This document shows positions 42,313 through 53,552 of a stretch of 64,000 nucleotides of DNA, piece after piece. Position 1 is the stretch's first letter; each line of letters starts with the position of its first letter. A model generated the notes under the pieces. That model had not been told where the DNA came from. It saw nothing but the letters and a program-made list of their open reading frames with translations, and made no database searches. The position numbers were made by a program, and so were the translations under genes. Origin of the DNA: Entamoeba histolytica HM-1:IMSS (lineage: Eukaryota; Evosea; Mastigamoebida; Endamoebidae). The stretch lies in assembly GCF_000208925.1 (NCBI RefSeq), contig NW_001914872.1, forward strand, positions 1 to 64,000, given 5' to 3'.

Positions 42313-45019
42313 TTAATGTATACTTTCTCGTGAATCACTTCCACTTTCTCCACCTTTTGTTTGTTGTGGTGCTACATACTTGACTGAGACAGAACTCGAC
42401 CGTCTTGGAGTTGGTGAGCTATTTATTATTGATGATTTAGGTGTCTTACTTTCTTTATGTTTAATTTGTTTTTCAGGGTCTCTTGAACAAATTTTGTCAA
42501 GCCAATTTAAGCTAACACAATTATTGTGAAGAATTGTATTACAATCTAAAATATAAATATATATTTATTATTATTATTATTATTAAATAACAATATAACA
42601 AACATTCACATAATAATCCTTGTCTTAAATGTACTTTTCCTTTACATTTAGCACAAACACCTTCTTTATTATTAACAAGATATGAATGTCTATAATATCC
42701 TGTAACTAATGATTGAATTTCACCACCACATCCAAAGAATAATGTATAATTTGAAAGATGTTTTTCTGGATTTTCAATATTAAGAATACATCCACCAACT
42801 AATTCACTACTACCAATTGTTGCAACATTATCCATTTTTAATTCAGTATTATTAATAGCTTTAATTGATCCATTTCCACAACATACCCAAACATCATTAA
42901 TAAATGGAGTAAGTGTATTTGGTTTATTTACTTCAAATGTAATTGGTTGTTTTCCTTTTTGAAGAACAGTAATACAATCTTTTGTATTTAATGCAATATA
43001 AAGAGAATTATGTAATGCTAAAATATTCGATACAGGCACTTTTCCAATTTCTTTTATCATTGTAAATTTACTTTTTGGTGTTGGTGGAAATTCTGTTCTA
43101 AAAACACCACCAATAGTACCAACATGTAACATTTTCTTTAATACACATGCACTTGTAGTAAATGATGGGATTTTTAATTTATACCATTTATATTTCATTT
43201 TCTTACTAAATTCAATAAGAGCAAAATCCCCTTGTTCTGAAAGAATCCAAACAATACCTTTTTCTGATCCAATTTCAACAATTCTTGAAGCTAATGAAAG
43301 ATCACATTTAACTTCATTTCTTATATCTCCATCATAAATATTTATTGTTCCATTTTCACTTCCACAAATTACTTTTTTATTTATTGAATGAACTGCTGAT
43401 ATTCTCCATGGTAGTGTTATACTTGTTATTTCCATACAATCCATACTATTAAATGTAGATATCATACTTTTATTTCCTTCTACTTTTTTACATGCCCAAA
43501 TAGTTCCATTAACTTCCCAAACATGTGATATTATATTCATATCATCTTTTGGTGATGTTATATCTTCTTTTTCACTTTGATTAACTTTAGCAATTAATTC
43601 ATCAACATCTCTTGCTGCTTCTCCAGTACTTGATGTTGTATCTTTATCTCTTGGTGGTTCAGTACTAGAACCAAATGGTGAACTTTTTGTTGACCCAACA
43701 TTTAACATTAATGGTGAATAAATTCCTGTAAATTCACTTCCTCTTCTTATTTTACGTGATATAGTTGTTCTTGATGATGAAATAATACCATCATCTCCTA
43801 ATTTTGTTGGAGATACATCTTTTTTCTTAAACTTTTCATTAAATAAATAAATTTCTCTTAGTACCATATCATAATTCTTTAAATTTTCTGGTAATTTTTC
43901 TTGAAATGAAGAATGACTTTGAGTAGAAAGATAAAGTTGTTCTATTGCTACATTTGTTGTATATCCATATTGAATAAATGTTGGATTTAATATTGAAATA
44001 CATTTATTTTGAATATGTAAAAACATTAGTCTATGATAAAAATGATCTTTCATTAATTCTTCAACTTCACTAATACTATTATTTAATTCATTAATATTAG
44101 ATAATGATTGAATTGTAGTAAATAATGATTCACAACATGATTTTAATACTGAACTTTCATTACTTTCAGATTTAAATGATAATCCTGATAATCCACTTCC
44201 TCTTTTTTTTAATGTTTCATTTTCTTTTTTAATTTTTTTATAATTATCATTTAATTCTTCATATCTCTTATTTAAATCATTATAAGTATCTTTTAATTTG
44301 TCACTTTGTTTAATTTGTTCTTTTGTTGAATCTCTTTCTTGTTTAAGTAATACAATATCTTGATTTAAACTCATAACTTTCTTTTCTAACAATGATTGTT
44401 GCATTCGTAAATCATCTTTCTCTGTATCTACATTTTTTATAAGTATAGCATCTGTAATTTTTGTTCCATCTAATAATACCCTAAACGTCATTTCTAATTC
44501 TGATGGTCCAACCCCTCCATTAATCATTTGTCCTTGTAATGTATGTAATTGTTTAATAGTTTCTGCATGATTTTTTCTTTCATCTTCAATTTGAGTAACA
44601 AGATCTTCACGTTCATTTTTCATTTTAGTCATTTCAGCAAGTATTTTTTTCATACTATTAGCAGATTGTAAGATTTGTTCTTTTCGAGTCTCATTTAATT
44701 GTGTTGCTTCATTCAATTTATGTGTCAAATCTCTAATCTTTCTTTCTAACTCTTCCTTTTGTGCAATAGTTGTTCTTTTTAATTCTGAATATTCCTTAAT
44801 AATATTTTCAAGCATTTCTCTCGTATCGTCATCATCAGTATCATCATCAGTTCTACTTTCTTCACTTTTTTGACTATCTACACTTTTGGAATCTGAATAA
44901 CTATCACTATACGACTCATCATCATGACTATATTCTCCATTATATGAATCTGATTGTGACTCAGTATCACTAACTTCACTCCCTTTTGTCTTTTCTACTT
45001 GGTTTTCCTTAACGCTCAT
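42313..45019 (-). CDS. Coiled-coil / beta-propeller protein with C-terminal C1-type zinc finger, two exons (882 aa)
   Basis: Exon 1 is 45019-42604 and exon 2 is 42545-42313, with a 58-nt GTTTGT...TAG intron between. Unspliced, the frame runs on into an Ile/Tyr-rich tail of low-complexity intron DNA. Spliced, it completes a zinc finger: CAKC, an 11-residue loop, CEYC, four residues, H, two residues, C, then a final Cys, i.e. the CX2CX4HX2C core of C1 (phorbol-ester/DAG-type) domains. The tyrosine codon of CEYC straddles the splice. The N-terminus is acidic and Ser-rich (1-65), coiled coils follow (about 65-280), and a beta-rich propeller-like region spans about 500-780. The last 40 residues are Ser/Thr-rich. 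C1 domains bind lipids or GTPases, so a signalling or scaffold role is plausible but not shown. Confidence 0.8.
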
Positions 45020-45279
45020 TCCTCGTTATATTTGCTTTTTCAAGTGAGTTCTTTCTTTTGGATTTTTTCTTTTTCAATTACCTAATTAATACTAATTATA
45101 GTTTATTTACTATTCCTGATAGATTGTCTTCGTTCGTAAAAGAAGCTTGTTTTTCTCTCTCCAAACTTTCTAAAAATCTTGTTTCTACCGCTGTAATGTT
45201 TTTATAACTCCTTTTTCTTACTTTTATTTCTAAAATACAAAAACAAATCATATAAGATAAACTTTTTTATAACATTAAA

Positions 45280-46536
45280 TTATTCCTCTTCATCCTCATC
45301 ATTATGTACTTCTACTTCTACTCCATTTGATTTATCTTCTTTCTCTTCATTTCCATCATAATATCTTTCATGTTCTTTTGACGGATTCATGTAATTAACT
45401 AGCTTTAATACATCTCGAGTTAATTTACAAGACAAACAAGGTGCTACAATGGCAAATCCATGAATTAAAGCTAAAACAATTAAAATAGGAATAAATGCAC
45501 ATGTCCAATAATAATTATGTCGACTTCCAATATTTAATCCAATTAAAAATGTTTGAAGAATATAAAAACTACATTTAATCCATGCCCAAATAATGAATTT
45601 AATATCAAATTTTTCTGATATTGATCCTGAAAAGAATGTTGTAATTTTAATATTAGATAATGTTTCTTCTAATGCATTAACAAAAAGATAAACTGCAAAA
45701 ACCCAAGTAGCTGCTGTATATTCAGGTTCTATTTCATTTATTTTTCTAATATATTGTGCATACCATAAACAAGATATAAATCCAAGTAATATACTTGATT
45801 TAAGACATTTAAATGTAACATTTTTAGTCACTTCATAACAAGAATATTCATATTTATGTTTTATTTTTTTACCTTCTGGATTTATTGTTACAACAATATT
45901 TGGTTCAAAAAACTGTTTAATACTAATCACAAAATCAAAAAACACAAAGAAAAATGCTGGAACTAAAAGATTTCCCCAATGTGTATTAATACTATCATCC
46001 ATTCCAATTGAAATGAAAATAATTGTTAATAGAAAACTTACCCACTTCAAAGTTGAAAGAATTTTATTTAATGCTCCCTCTACAAATAAAGATGAAAAAA
46101 TAGGTATTAATATATAAATATATATTGGTATTTCAATACATGCAAAATACCATGTCTTAGGAACATCTAATCGAATTAAAAACATTATAATCCAAACATC
46201 AAATAACCCTACTATTATTATTAATAATGGAATAGAACAACATGACATACAATTTAAACATAATGACATTTGACAAATTATTTCTTGATATTCAAAAATG
46301 GTATATCCAAACAAATCATATACTCGTTTATTTCTATAATTTGATAAGAAATTATATGCATCAGTAATTTTTTGAAATTTTTCAGCTGCATCCTCTTCTT
46401 TAGATTTATCAGGATGATATTGTAATGCTAATTTACGATATGCTTTCTTAATATCTTCTTCATTTGATTTATTTGGTAATCCAAGAATGGAATAAAAATC
46501 TTTAGGATCACTAAAATCAGGAGTATATTCATCCAT
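45280..46536 (-). CDS. DnaJ-domain multipass membrane protein (418 aa)
   Basis: J-domain co-chaperone for HSP70 anchored in a membrane. The J domain occupies about residues 10-77, with DFYSILGLPNKSNEEDIKKA, ALQYHPDKSKEE (the HPD motif intact) and KITDAYNFLSNYRNKRVYD. At least six hydrophobic segments follow between about 85 and 380, with a charged loop near 210-235. The acidic tail (about 385-418) is hydrophilic. There is no ER retention signal or Sec63 Brl domain that I recognise, so I call only a J-domain membrane protein. The compartment, probably ER or endolysosomal, is inference. Confidence 0.88.
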   Translation of the reverse strand: MDEYTPDFSDPKDFYSILGLPNKSNEEDIKKAYRKLALQYHPDKSKEEDAAEKFQKITDAYNFLSNYRNKRVYDLFGYTIFEYQEIICQMSLCLNCMSCCSIPLLIIIVGLFDVWIIMFLIRLDVPKTWYFACIEIPIYIYILIPIFSSLFVEGALNKILSTLKWVSFLLTIIFISIGMDDSINTHWGNLLVPAFFFVFFDFVISIKQFFEPNIVVTINPEGKKIKHKYEYSCYEVTKNVTFKCLKSSILLGFISCLWYAQYIRKINEIEPEYTAATWVFAVYLFVNALEETLSNIKITTFFSGSISEKFDIKFIIWAWIKCSFYILQTFLIGLNIGSRHNYYWTCAFIPILIVLALIHGFAIVAPCLSCKLTRDVLKLVNYMNPSKEHERYYDGNEEKEDKSNGVEVEVHNDEDEEE

Positions 46537-47331
46537 TCTTTCTGTTTTTAAAGAAGAAAGATTTATTTAGTAAAGATACTATTTGGTATGTTTCTATCAT
46601 TCATTTATTATATTTTATTATAATGTTATTCTATTTTCTAATTCTTTATTGTATTTCTTAATTATCCTTTTAATTATTATTTTTTAGGTTTTTTAAACTT
46701 CTTTACTTTTTAAAGCATAAAAACTCTCTGTAAGTAATAAAAAGAATCATTTGAATTTATTTCTTCAAATAATCCTCTTCTATTTAGACTCTTCTTTCTT
46801 AAGTAATATTCTTTTGTTCTTTATTGTACTTTCACCATCTTTTTAGACTTTGATTTAGTAATCTTTTTGTTTTATAAGAAGAGGAATTTTAATAAATGTA
46901 CTTCACTTCTATATTTTTCAATTTCCTTTTCATTTTATGATTTGGGTTATTATTTGGGTTATTATCTTCTTACATTATACAAAAACGAAAAAGAGATAAG
47001 ATAATATCAATCTTGTTTAGATTAAGAGGAAATGAAAATAATTCTACTTGATGAAAAAGTCAGAAATATGTTTTTCTCTTTTTGTTATGCTTCAAAGGGA
47101 TAAAAGTCAAGAAAAATTCATTTCTTTTTAAAAAGCAAAATGGAAAACTCAAAATAAAATTGAAGATGGAATTGTCCAATCAAGTGAAAATTCGGCATTT
47201 TACTATTCTCTCACCATCAAAAATAGACGTCAAAGTCATTATAAATATCGTGGTTACCAAGTAAACAAAAAATGCAAATATAATTAGTTTAAAAAGAAAG
47301 AGTATCAGATAAAGAGAACTTCTTTAGTTAC
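46537..47331. other. Intergenic region between divergent genes
   Basis: About 800 bp with T-rich DNA on the left and A-rich DNA on the right, as expected for two divergent promoters. It contains a short tandem repeat (TTTGGGTTATTA twice, about 46944-46970). No gene-like frame stands out; a 60-codon frame at 47082-47264 is Lys-rich and unsupported. Confidence 0.45.
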
Positions 47332-48027
47332 ATGACCCGACCATTATTGATAAGCATTCTTTCAGATACACATGGATTACATGAAAAAATAAAAATTAGA
47401 CCATGTGATTTTTTGATAATTTGTGGAGATATAAGTGAGAGAGGAAAGAAAGGGTCATTAAAAGGATTTAAAGAATGGTTAAATGATGTTCCAGCAGACA
47501 ATATTATTTTAGTTTTTGGTAATCATGAAAAGAAAATTATTAAGGAATTAAAAGAATGGTTAGAAGATATACCAAGACTATATATTCTTAGTGACTCAAT
47601 TCAAATAATTAATAATATCCAATTTCTTGGATTTTCTTTTCCAGTAAATGACCATATCGTTGAATGGGCAAATAATAATATTATTAAAGAATTACCACTA
47701 ATCATTATTAGTCATGAACCTCCATATGGAATACTTGATCTTAGACAAACAACTAGTACAAAAAATAATAAAAAATATAGGCATGGTGGTTCTAATGCAC
47801 TTCTTCGATGTATTATTTCATTACAACCACAACTTTGTTGTTTTGGTCATTGTCATTATTCTACAGGAACAAAAAGATATGGAGAAACATTATTTGTAAA
47901 TGCAGCTATGGTAAATGAATTTGGACAACTTTGTAAACATCCAAAAGAATTAATTTGTTTTAACAAATATTTCTTTGATGCAGTTTGGAGAGATTCTATA
48001 AAGGATAGATATTTTCTTTGTGAATGA
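47332..48027 (+). CDS. Calcineurin-like metallophosphoesterase, MPPED-like (231 aa)
   Basis: Dinuclear-metal phosphodiesterase or phosphatase. All five metal-site motifs are seen in order: SDTHG (D and H), CGDIS (D), FGNHE (N and H), ISHEPP (H) and FGHCHYS (H and H). DFLIICGDISERGKKGSLKGF and the FKEWLNDVP stretch follow the MPPED1/2 pattern. The second His of the last motif, lost in some animal MPPED2 proteins, is present here, so full activity is likely. The length fits a stand-alone domain. There is no signal peptide, so it is probably cytosolic. The substrate is unknown. Confidence 0.88.
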   Translation: MTRPLLISILSDTHGLHEKIKIRPCDFLIICGDISERGKKGSLKGFKEWLNDVPADNIILVFGNHEKKIIKELKEWLEDIPRLYILSDSIQIINNIQFLGFSFPVNDHIVEWANNNIIKELPLIIISHEPPYGILDLRQTTSTKNNKKYRHGGSNALLRCIISLQPQLCCFGHCHYSTGTKRYGETLFVNAAMVNEFGQLCKHPKELICFNKYFFDAVWRDSIKDRYFLCE

Positions 48028-48158
48028 TGAATGTATTGATTAATATTTTTAATTGGAATATAGTTTTTCTAAAGACTCCATTTCTTAGAGTATTCTTTTC
48101 CTTTTGAAAAGAACTTAATAAACAATTATTTCATAATTTTAATTATAGTAGAATTAAA

Positions 48159-48917
48159 ATGAATAGTGAAAGTATATATTATTTATTTCTTCTTGTAATG
48201 GTGATACTTGGATTTATTGTATTTGTTCTACTTCATTATGTTACTGCTGGATATGGAATGTTTCAAACTGATAAATGGGGAGTGACAATAAACAACAGAA
48301 TTGGATGGTGTATTATGGAAATTGTATCAATGATAGGTATGCTTATCTTTTATGTCTATTCTTCTGTAGATGAAATAGTCCCAATAATTTCATTAATTCT
48401 TTTTGTAATTCATTATTTTAGAAGAAGTATTATTTTCCCATTAAGAATGTCAAAAGGAGGGAAAATGCCTATTATTATAATGTTAATGGGAATGGTATTT
48501 AATTTGTGTAATTGTTATGTACAAGCAGGATGGTTATTTTTGTATCATCCACCACATTATTATTTAGGATGGTTTAATACTCCACAATGTTATTTTGGAG
48601 TGTTAGTCTTTTTTGTTGGAATGGCAATTAATGTTCATTCTGATGAAATAATAAGAAATCTTCGTAAAGAAGGAGAAACAGAGCATAAATTACCTCAGGG
48701 TGGGTTATTTGATTATGTTACATCTGCTCAATATTTTGGAGAATTAGTTGAATGGTTAGGTTTTTCTATATTTACATTATCTCCAGGTGCTATTGTATTT
48801 TTTCTCTGGACATTTGCTAATCTTATGCCAAGAGCAAGAAGTGTTCATTTGGCTTACAGAAGAAAGTTCAAAAACCAAGTTGGGGATAGAAAAATTTTAA
48901 TTCCATTTATTTATTAA
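48159..48917 (+). CDS. Steroid 5-alpha-reductase family membrane enzyme (252 aa)
   Basis: A polytopic reductase of the SRD5A family (3-oxo-5-alpha-steroid 4-dehydrogenase type). About six membrane segments are seen. The C-terminal half carries the family signature: INVHSDEIIRNLRKEGE, YKLPQGG-like HKLPQGGLFDYVTSAQYFGE, EWLGFSIFTLSP and the ending FKNQVGDRKILIPFIY, matching 'LPxGxLFxYVSxPxYxxE.xEW' and 'RxxxxPFxx'. It uses NADPH in relatives. An amoeba need not make steroid hormones, so the natural substrate may be another enone lipid, perhaps in dolichol or sterol-like metabolism; that is inference. It starts 131 bp after the metallophosphoesterase gene on the same strand. Confidence 0.9.
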   Translation: MNSESIYYLFLLVMVILGFIVFVLLHYVTAGYGMFQTDKWGVTINNRIGWCIMEIVSMIGMLIFYVYSSVDEIVPIISLILFVIHYFRRSIIFPLRMSKGGKMPIIIMLMGMVFNLCNCYVQAGWLFLYHPPHYYLGWFNTPQCYFGVLVFFVGMAINVHSDEIIRNLRKEGETEHKLPQGGLFDYVTSAQYFGELVEWLGFSIFTLSPGAIVFFLWTFANLMPRARSVHLAYRRKFKNQVGDRKILIPFIY

Positions 48918-48975
48918 TCTAAGATTCAATTAATATTTTATTTGTTTTTACAAAATAATGATTTTAATCAACAAG

Positions 48976-51900
48976 TTAAGCCATATACCATGGAATAGCT
49001 TGTAAACTTAATAATTCCATATCATCTTCTGAAAATATACTTTTGTCATATTTTAATAATTGACCAAACTTTCTTCTAAATGACATTAAGGTATTGTTAC
49101 AATATTTCTTAATTTGACTATTCTTTGGTTTAAATTGAAGAAGTTGATGAACCGCACTTTTAATTGAATTGGTAATAAAGAGTGTTCGAGATAGTACAAT
49201 GCATGATAATGCTGTAATATAAAGATGTTCATTACTAATATTATTATCTAATTGCTTTTCAATAATCTTTTCACAAAATTCAATGTCATTTGTTTTCTGA
49301 ACATAATGTGTCATAAGATCAGAACAACAAGAATTAACTATAAAGTTATTTGTGTTCATCATTTTATTAAAGTTAAGTTGATTTACAAAATCCAAATTAT
49401 TCATTGAGCATAATGTATCAAGAACTAACAGTTTACCATTTTTATCAGAATCAAAATAAAGTTGTTGAATCTTCTCAACAAATTGCGATTGAACTTCTTT
49501 CTTTACCATACTAATTGGTTTTAATATTTTAGAATTATCAAATGGATATAATGTACTCAGAGTATGAATAGTTTCAATGTAAAGTTCGATAGTATTACTA
49601 TTAATTATATCAATGGCATTGAATATAACATTTATATTAGCATTGAGAGTAGTATTAGAAGTTGGTTTATTATTATCTTTTAAAATTTGGAGGAGTAATT
49701 TGATAATTTGTTTGTTAAATCGGTTATCATTTATTAATATATGAATGAATTTACTGATGTCTTCTTTATAACATCCACAAATTACTGTTCCATTAAACAA
49801 TGTATTAACTGTTGTTTCAATCAATGAATAGTTACAAAAACTATATTTGATCACAAAGAGAATGATTGTTTTGTTATAATTTCCTTTAATAATACTTTTA
49901 ATACATCTTGAATAGATTTCTTTTAATAATGTATAATCATTCTTAATGAAATTATGCATTATATTTTCATGGTTTGAATTTATTACTTGAAGCCAATCTA
50001 CGCAATGACTTAAAATGTATTCTTGACATTCTAATCTTTCTTCTACTCCAAATGATTTAATTCCTGCAATAAGTCCTTGAAGAATGTAGAATTTTCCTTT
50101 GTTTTCTGGTTCATACTTGTTAGTAATTACTTCAATAATATTTTTAACTTCTTTGAATGTGAAGAAATGATATAATATTATAAATATATTTTGTTTTAAT
50201 GGAATACTTTTTGGATAGTCATAGATGAATGGTGTTTCAATACATTTTTCAAGCATTTGATAAGTACAATTTTTTTGAAGAATTTCATTAATTTTATTAT
50301 TATGAATTTCATTGTCAATTACTTTAATTTTGTATGAATCAAATACATCATTATATCCACAATATATAATATTCATTATTTCATTATTTTCTTTGATAAA
50401 TTCATTTCTATCATTATTTATTATTTTAGAATGGGGTTGTTTTTCAATTGAATTAATTACTAATGAAATAGTCATTAATAGTATAAATGATACAGTAGCA
50501 CTTGTTTCTTTATTAATTTGAAGACTATAATCAATGAATTGGTAAATGTTGTCATCAACCAATAATTCTTTTTTTGTTTTGCAATATTGGTTTATTGAAT
50601 TAAATAATTGACTCATGTTATTAAATGTTAATGGAATACATCTCATTAATTGATTGAATACTTTGAATCCATTTGTGAGGTTAGAACATATGTATTGATT
50701 ATTGAGTGATTTTAATAACATTTCAATCATTGATGTTTCATCCATCACACCCAAAGTGTCTTTTTTCATCAACTGAATTACTTTTTTGATGTTAATATCT
50801 TCAATTCTTTGAATTAAATAATCGACACTATTATTAAAAATATTTCCTCCAATAAAATATTCAATTGGAATAGAGTTTAATTTCTTTTGTTTTGTAGTTA
50901 ATAAACTCTTATTAGTTATTGGTCTATTTAATTCTTTACTTAGAATTAAATATATTTCAAAAATTCTGTCAAGACTTTCTATCTCTTCATTCATTTCACT
51001 TAATTCAATAGAAATAAAATCTCTATTAATAATATTATAAATTTCATTATCAATTAACATATTTCCTTCATCAATGAGAGTGTTATGAGGATTTCTCTTA
51101 ATACAATTCTCAATAATACCATAATATATTTCTTGTAACTTTTCTTCTTGTTTCATTGAACTTAATTTCCTTCCTATAATTGTCATTCGTTCAATTAATA
51201 TCTGTAATTCATCTTTAAAACATTTATTCATGAAATACAATGTTGTTTGGTCAATTTTAATTTTTTGTACTTCTTGATAAATATATGTTTGTTGTTCTTT
51301 ATCAATACAATTGTTCATTACAAAATCATATAAACAATCTAAATGTGATATAATACAATGTTTCATATATCTATGAAATATTTCAATCAATTTATGATCA
51401 TTTTTGTCTTTATTGTAAGAATATAATAATGTATTAATGAAAATACCTTTTACTTCATCAATCACTGTTTTTAATATATCATATTTTATAAATGAATCAA
51501 ATATTTGATAATAAACTTCTTCATTCTTGATAATCATTTCTTTATTCATCCCACTTTTTAATAGTCTTAATAACATAATACTTCTCTTTGTATTTTCTTC
51601 TTTAATTTCTTTCTTTTCTATTAATTCCTCAATACAAAATTGTGTAATCTTCTCAGACCATTTCATAGATTGATTGCATCCAATAAAGATATACTGAATA
51701 TGTTCCATGTCAATATTTTTCTCTATACATTTGTCAATAATCATATTCAAGATCCTTTGACAATATTCATGTTTTTCACTGAATAATAATAAATAAACGT
51801 TTGATAAGTTCTTTCTATTCTTATCATTTACTGGAATAATTCCTTCAAGTATATTTTTGGTTGTTGTGACAATAACTTCGTAAATAATTGTTTCATATAT

Positions 51901-53010
51901 TCCTTTTTGTTGTATTAATTTCCATGATGCATAAATGAAATCACAAAATAATTGAATAATTTTTATGTTCTGATGTTTTATGATGAATTGTGAAATCATT
52001 TGAATAATATTTATCATTTCTTCATGAGACATTTTAATCATTTCTTGAATCATCAATACAAAGATATTAATAACTCCAATTTGTACTAAAAATATATTAT
52101 CATCAGTAAAATCAATAACTTGACTTATTTTTAATATCTCTTGAATACTAGTCTTTGGAAATAATTGAATTAGTGAATAAAATATCGACTTTGCATTATA
52201 TGGTTTTAGTAGAATAAGATCTTCTCCTAAAGAATATATTATTGTTTTAATGGCATTTCCATTCTCAATAATTTCCATTGTTTCTTGACATATTTCTTCT
52301 TTATAGTTTCTTAATGTCTGAACAAAATATTTAGTAAAATAAATTCCTAATGGTTTATTAACTAGATGTTGAATTAAATGATCCATCTCTTCAAGTATTG
52401 CTTTCTTGTTATGAACAATTCCATAAACTAACAATAACCCAACAAGTTTCATTTCATCTAAACCATCTACTGTATATAATTCTTTGAGACTTATTTGGTA
52501 ATTCTCATTATTTTTTTCTTTGACTATCATGTCATTAATCTTCATATAATCTGGACTTTCAACACACTGCATTTCTTTAGGATACCATTGAATAAGAGAT
52601 GTAATTCTTTTCTTTAATGAAATGTCTATGTCATTACTTTTTATCCTCTTCATAACTTCTTCTTTATCAAACAACTTTGACAAAAATATTTGAATGTCAA
52701 TAGGCATTTTAAGCATTTTACTATTCATAAAGGAAGGATCAAGTCGTAATTTCTTCCATCCATCATGTTTTATTGGATGTCTCACAAATTGAGTTTCAGT
52801 AATGAGTCGTTCCATTAACAAATGAATATAAAGAGTAATACATTTTAAACTCTCTTTATCAGCTTTCATAGCCATCTGAGTTAATACCCTTATTATCTCT
52901 TCTATTTCTTCATCCCTTAAATCAGCATTATTTAAGAAAAACCTTATTTCATCAATATTTTCAACTGGATATTCTTCAATATATCTTATCATAATCTCAT
53001 GATTTTGCAT
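48976..53010 (-). CDS. Large helical-repeat protein with Blm10/PA200-like C-terminus (1344 aa)
   Basis: A single-exon protein made almost wholly of Leu/Ile/Asn/Lys-rich helices, suggesting a HEAT/ARM solenoid. No membrane segment is seen. The last 34 residues (FRRKFGQLLKYDKSIF... ...QAIPWYMA) resemble the C-terminus of proteasome activator PA200/Blm10 ('FKxTHxxxWxEHKxxFTEDQLxxLTDLLxxPxYYA'): FSEDDMELL aligns with FTEDQLLVL, and the chain ends in Tyr-x-Ala. In PA200 the last three residues (HbYX) plug into the 20S proteasome. Here the penultimate residue is Met, so the motif is imperfect. It is shorter than PA200 (about 1840). The coding call is firm; the PA200 identity is tentative. Confidence 0.6.
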   Translation of the reverse strand: MQNHEIMIRYIEEYPVENIDEIRFFLNNADLRDEEIEEIIRVLTQMAMKADKESLKCITLYIHLLMERLITETQFVRHPIKHDGWKKLRLDPSFMNSKMLKMPIDIQIFLSKLFDKEEVMKRIKSNDIDISLKKRITSLIQWYPKEMQCVESPDYMKINDMIVKEKNNENYQISLKELYTVDGLDEMKLVGLLLVYGIVHNKKAILEEMDHLIQHLVNKPLGIYFTKYFVQTLRNYKEEICQETMEIIENGNAIKTIIYSLGEDLILLKPYNAKSIFYSLIQLFPKTSIQEILKISQVIDFTDDNIFLVQIGVINIFVLMIQEMIKMSHEEMINIIQMISQFIIKHQNIKIIQLFCDFIYASWKLIQQKGIYETIIYEVIVTTTKNILEGIIPVNDKNRKNLSNVYLLLFSEKHEYCQRILNMIIDKCIEKNIDMEHIQYIFIGCNQSMKWSEKITQFCIEELIEKKEIKEENTKRSIMLLRLLKSGMNKEMIIKNEEVYYQIFDSFIKYDILKTVIDEVKGIFINTLLYSYNKDKNDHKLIEIFHRYMKHCIISHLDCLYDFVMNNCIDKEQQTYIYQEVQKIKIDQTTLYFMNKCFKDELQILIERMTIIGRKLSSMKQEEKLQEIYYGIIENCIKRNPHNTLIDEGNMLIDNEIYNIINRDFISIELSEMNEEIESLDRIFEIYLILSKELNRPITNKSLLTTKQKKLNSIPIEYFIGGNIFNNSVDYLIQRIEDINIKKVIQLMKKDTLGVMDETSMIEMLLKSLNNQYICSNLTNGFKVFNQLMRCIPLTFNNMSQLFNSINQYCKTKKELLVDDNIYQFIDYSLQINKETSATVSFILLMTISLVINSIEKQPHSKIINNDRNEFIKENNEIMNIIYCGYNDVFDSYKIKVIDNEIHNNKINEILQKNCTYQMLEKCIETPFIYDYPKSIPLKQNIFIILYHFFTFKEVKNIIEVITNKYEPENKGKFYILQGLIAGIKSFGVEERLECQEYILSHCVDWLQVINSNHENIMHNFIKNDYTLLKEIYSRCIKSIIKGNYNKTIILFVIKYSFCNYSLIETTVNTLFNGTVICGCYKEDISKFIHILINDNRFNKQIIKLLLQILKDNNKPTSNTTLNANINVIFNAIDIINSNTIELYIETIHTLSTLYPFDNSKILKPISMVKKEVQSQFVEKIQQLYFDSDKNGKLLVLDTLCSMNNLDFVNQLNFNKMMNTNNFIVNSCCSDLMTHYVQKTNDIEFCEKIIEKQLDNNISNEHLYITALSCIVLSRTLFITNSIKSAVHQLLQFKPKNSQIKKYCNNTLMSFRRKFGQLLKYDKSIFSEDDMELLSLQAIPWYMA

Positions 53011-53552
53011 TGTTTAAATGGACTAAATGAGTTTTAGATTCTTTTTCAATTCTAAAGATACTTATATAATTCTTCAAAAAACTTCATCAAACTACCTTAA
53101 CTTCCACTGATTTTATGTAAAATATCTTTATTATATTTATTTTTCATTATATTTCGTTATACAAAACAAAAAATACTCTAAATAAAAACAAAAAGTACCA
53201 AAAACTTCAAGTGAGTTAGTATGACAAAAAATAATCAGGAAAAACAATCATTATTGTTTTGTTAAGTCAAATGCAATTCTAGTTGTCAATTCAAGAATTA
53301 TAAAAATACTATAAAATGTAGTATTAATACTTAAATCAAAGATTCAGGGAAAAAAGAATCTTCTTTGATCCAAAAATATAAATTAGAGGTGAGAGAAGTA
53401 GATCCAATTAATAGTGCATTGAAATAATCATGAAACACATGCCACGTAACAATGAAATTCGATGAAAATGTAAAAATAGAAATAAGGAATATTCTGATTC
53501 AAAACCCCAGTGAGTAGTTAAACTCGGAAGTCTATGAAATATTCATCGGTTC
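53011..53552. other. Divergent intergenic region with hairpin
   Basis: 542 bp between two divergent genes. It holds a strong hairpin at 53335-53369 and a perfect 12-base palindrome AGTATTAATACT near 53320. Sequences near 53539 (AATATTCATC) resemble an Entamoeba initiator just ahead of the ATG at 53553. No gene is seen. Confidence 0.45.
53335..53369 (+). repeat. Inverted repeat (hairpin)
   Basis: ATCAAAGATTC pairs with GAATCTT plus CTTTGAT: an 11-bp stem interrupted only by a 3-base bulge, around a 10-base loop. It lies about 185 bases upstream of the forkhead-like gene. It could be a regulatory or transcribed structure. Confidence 0.5.

Noticed and set aside
42539..42603. Ile/Tyr-rich C-terminus of the C1-finger protein
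   Set aside because: It is intron sequence; splicing restores the zinc finger.
47082..47264. 60-codon Lys-rich ORF
   Set aside because: It is short, lies in a promoter region, and has composition expected from A-rich DNA.
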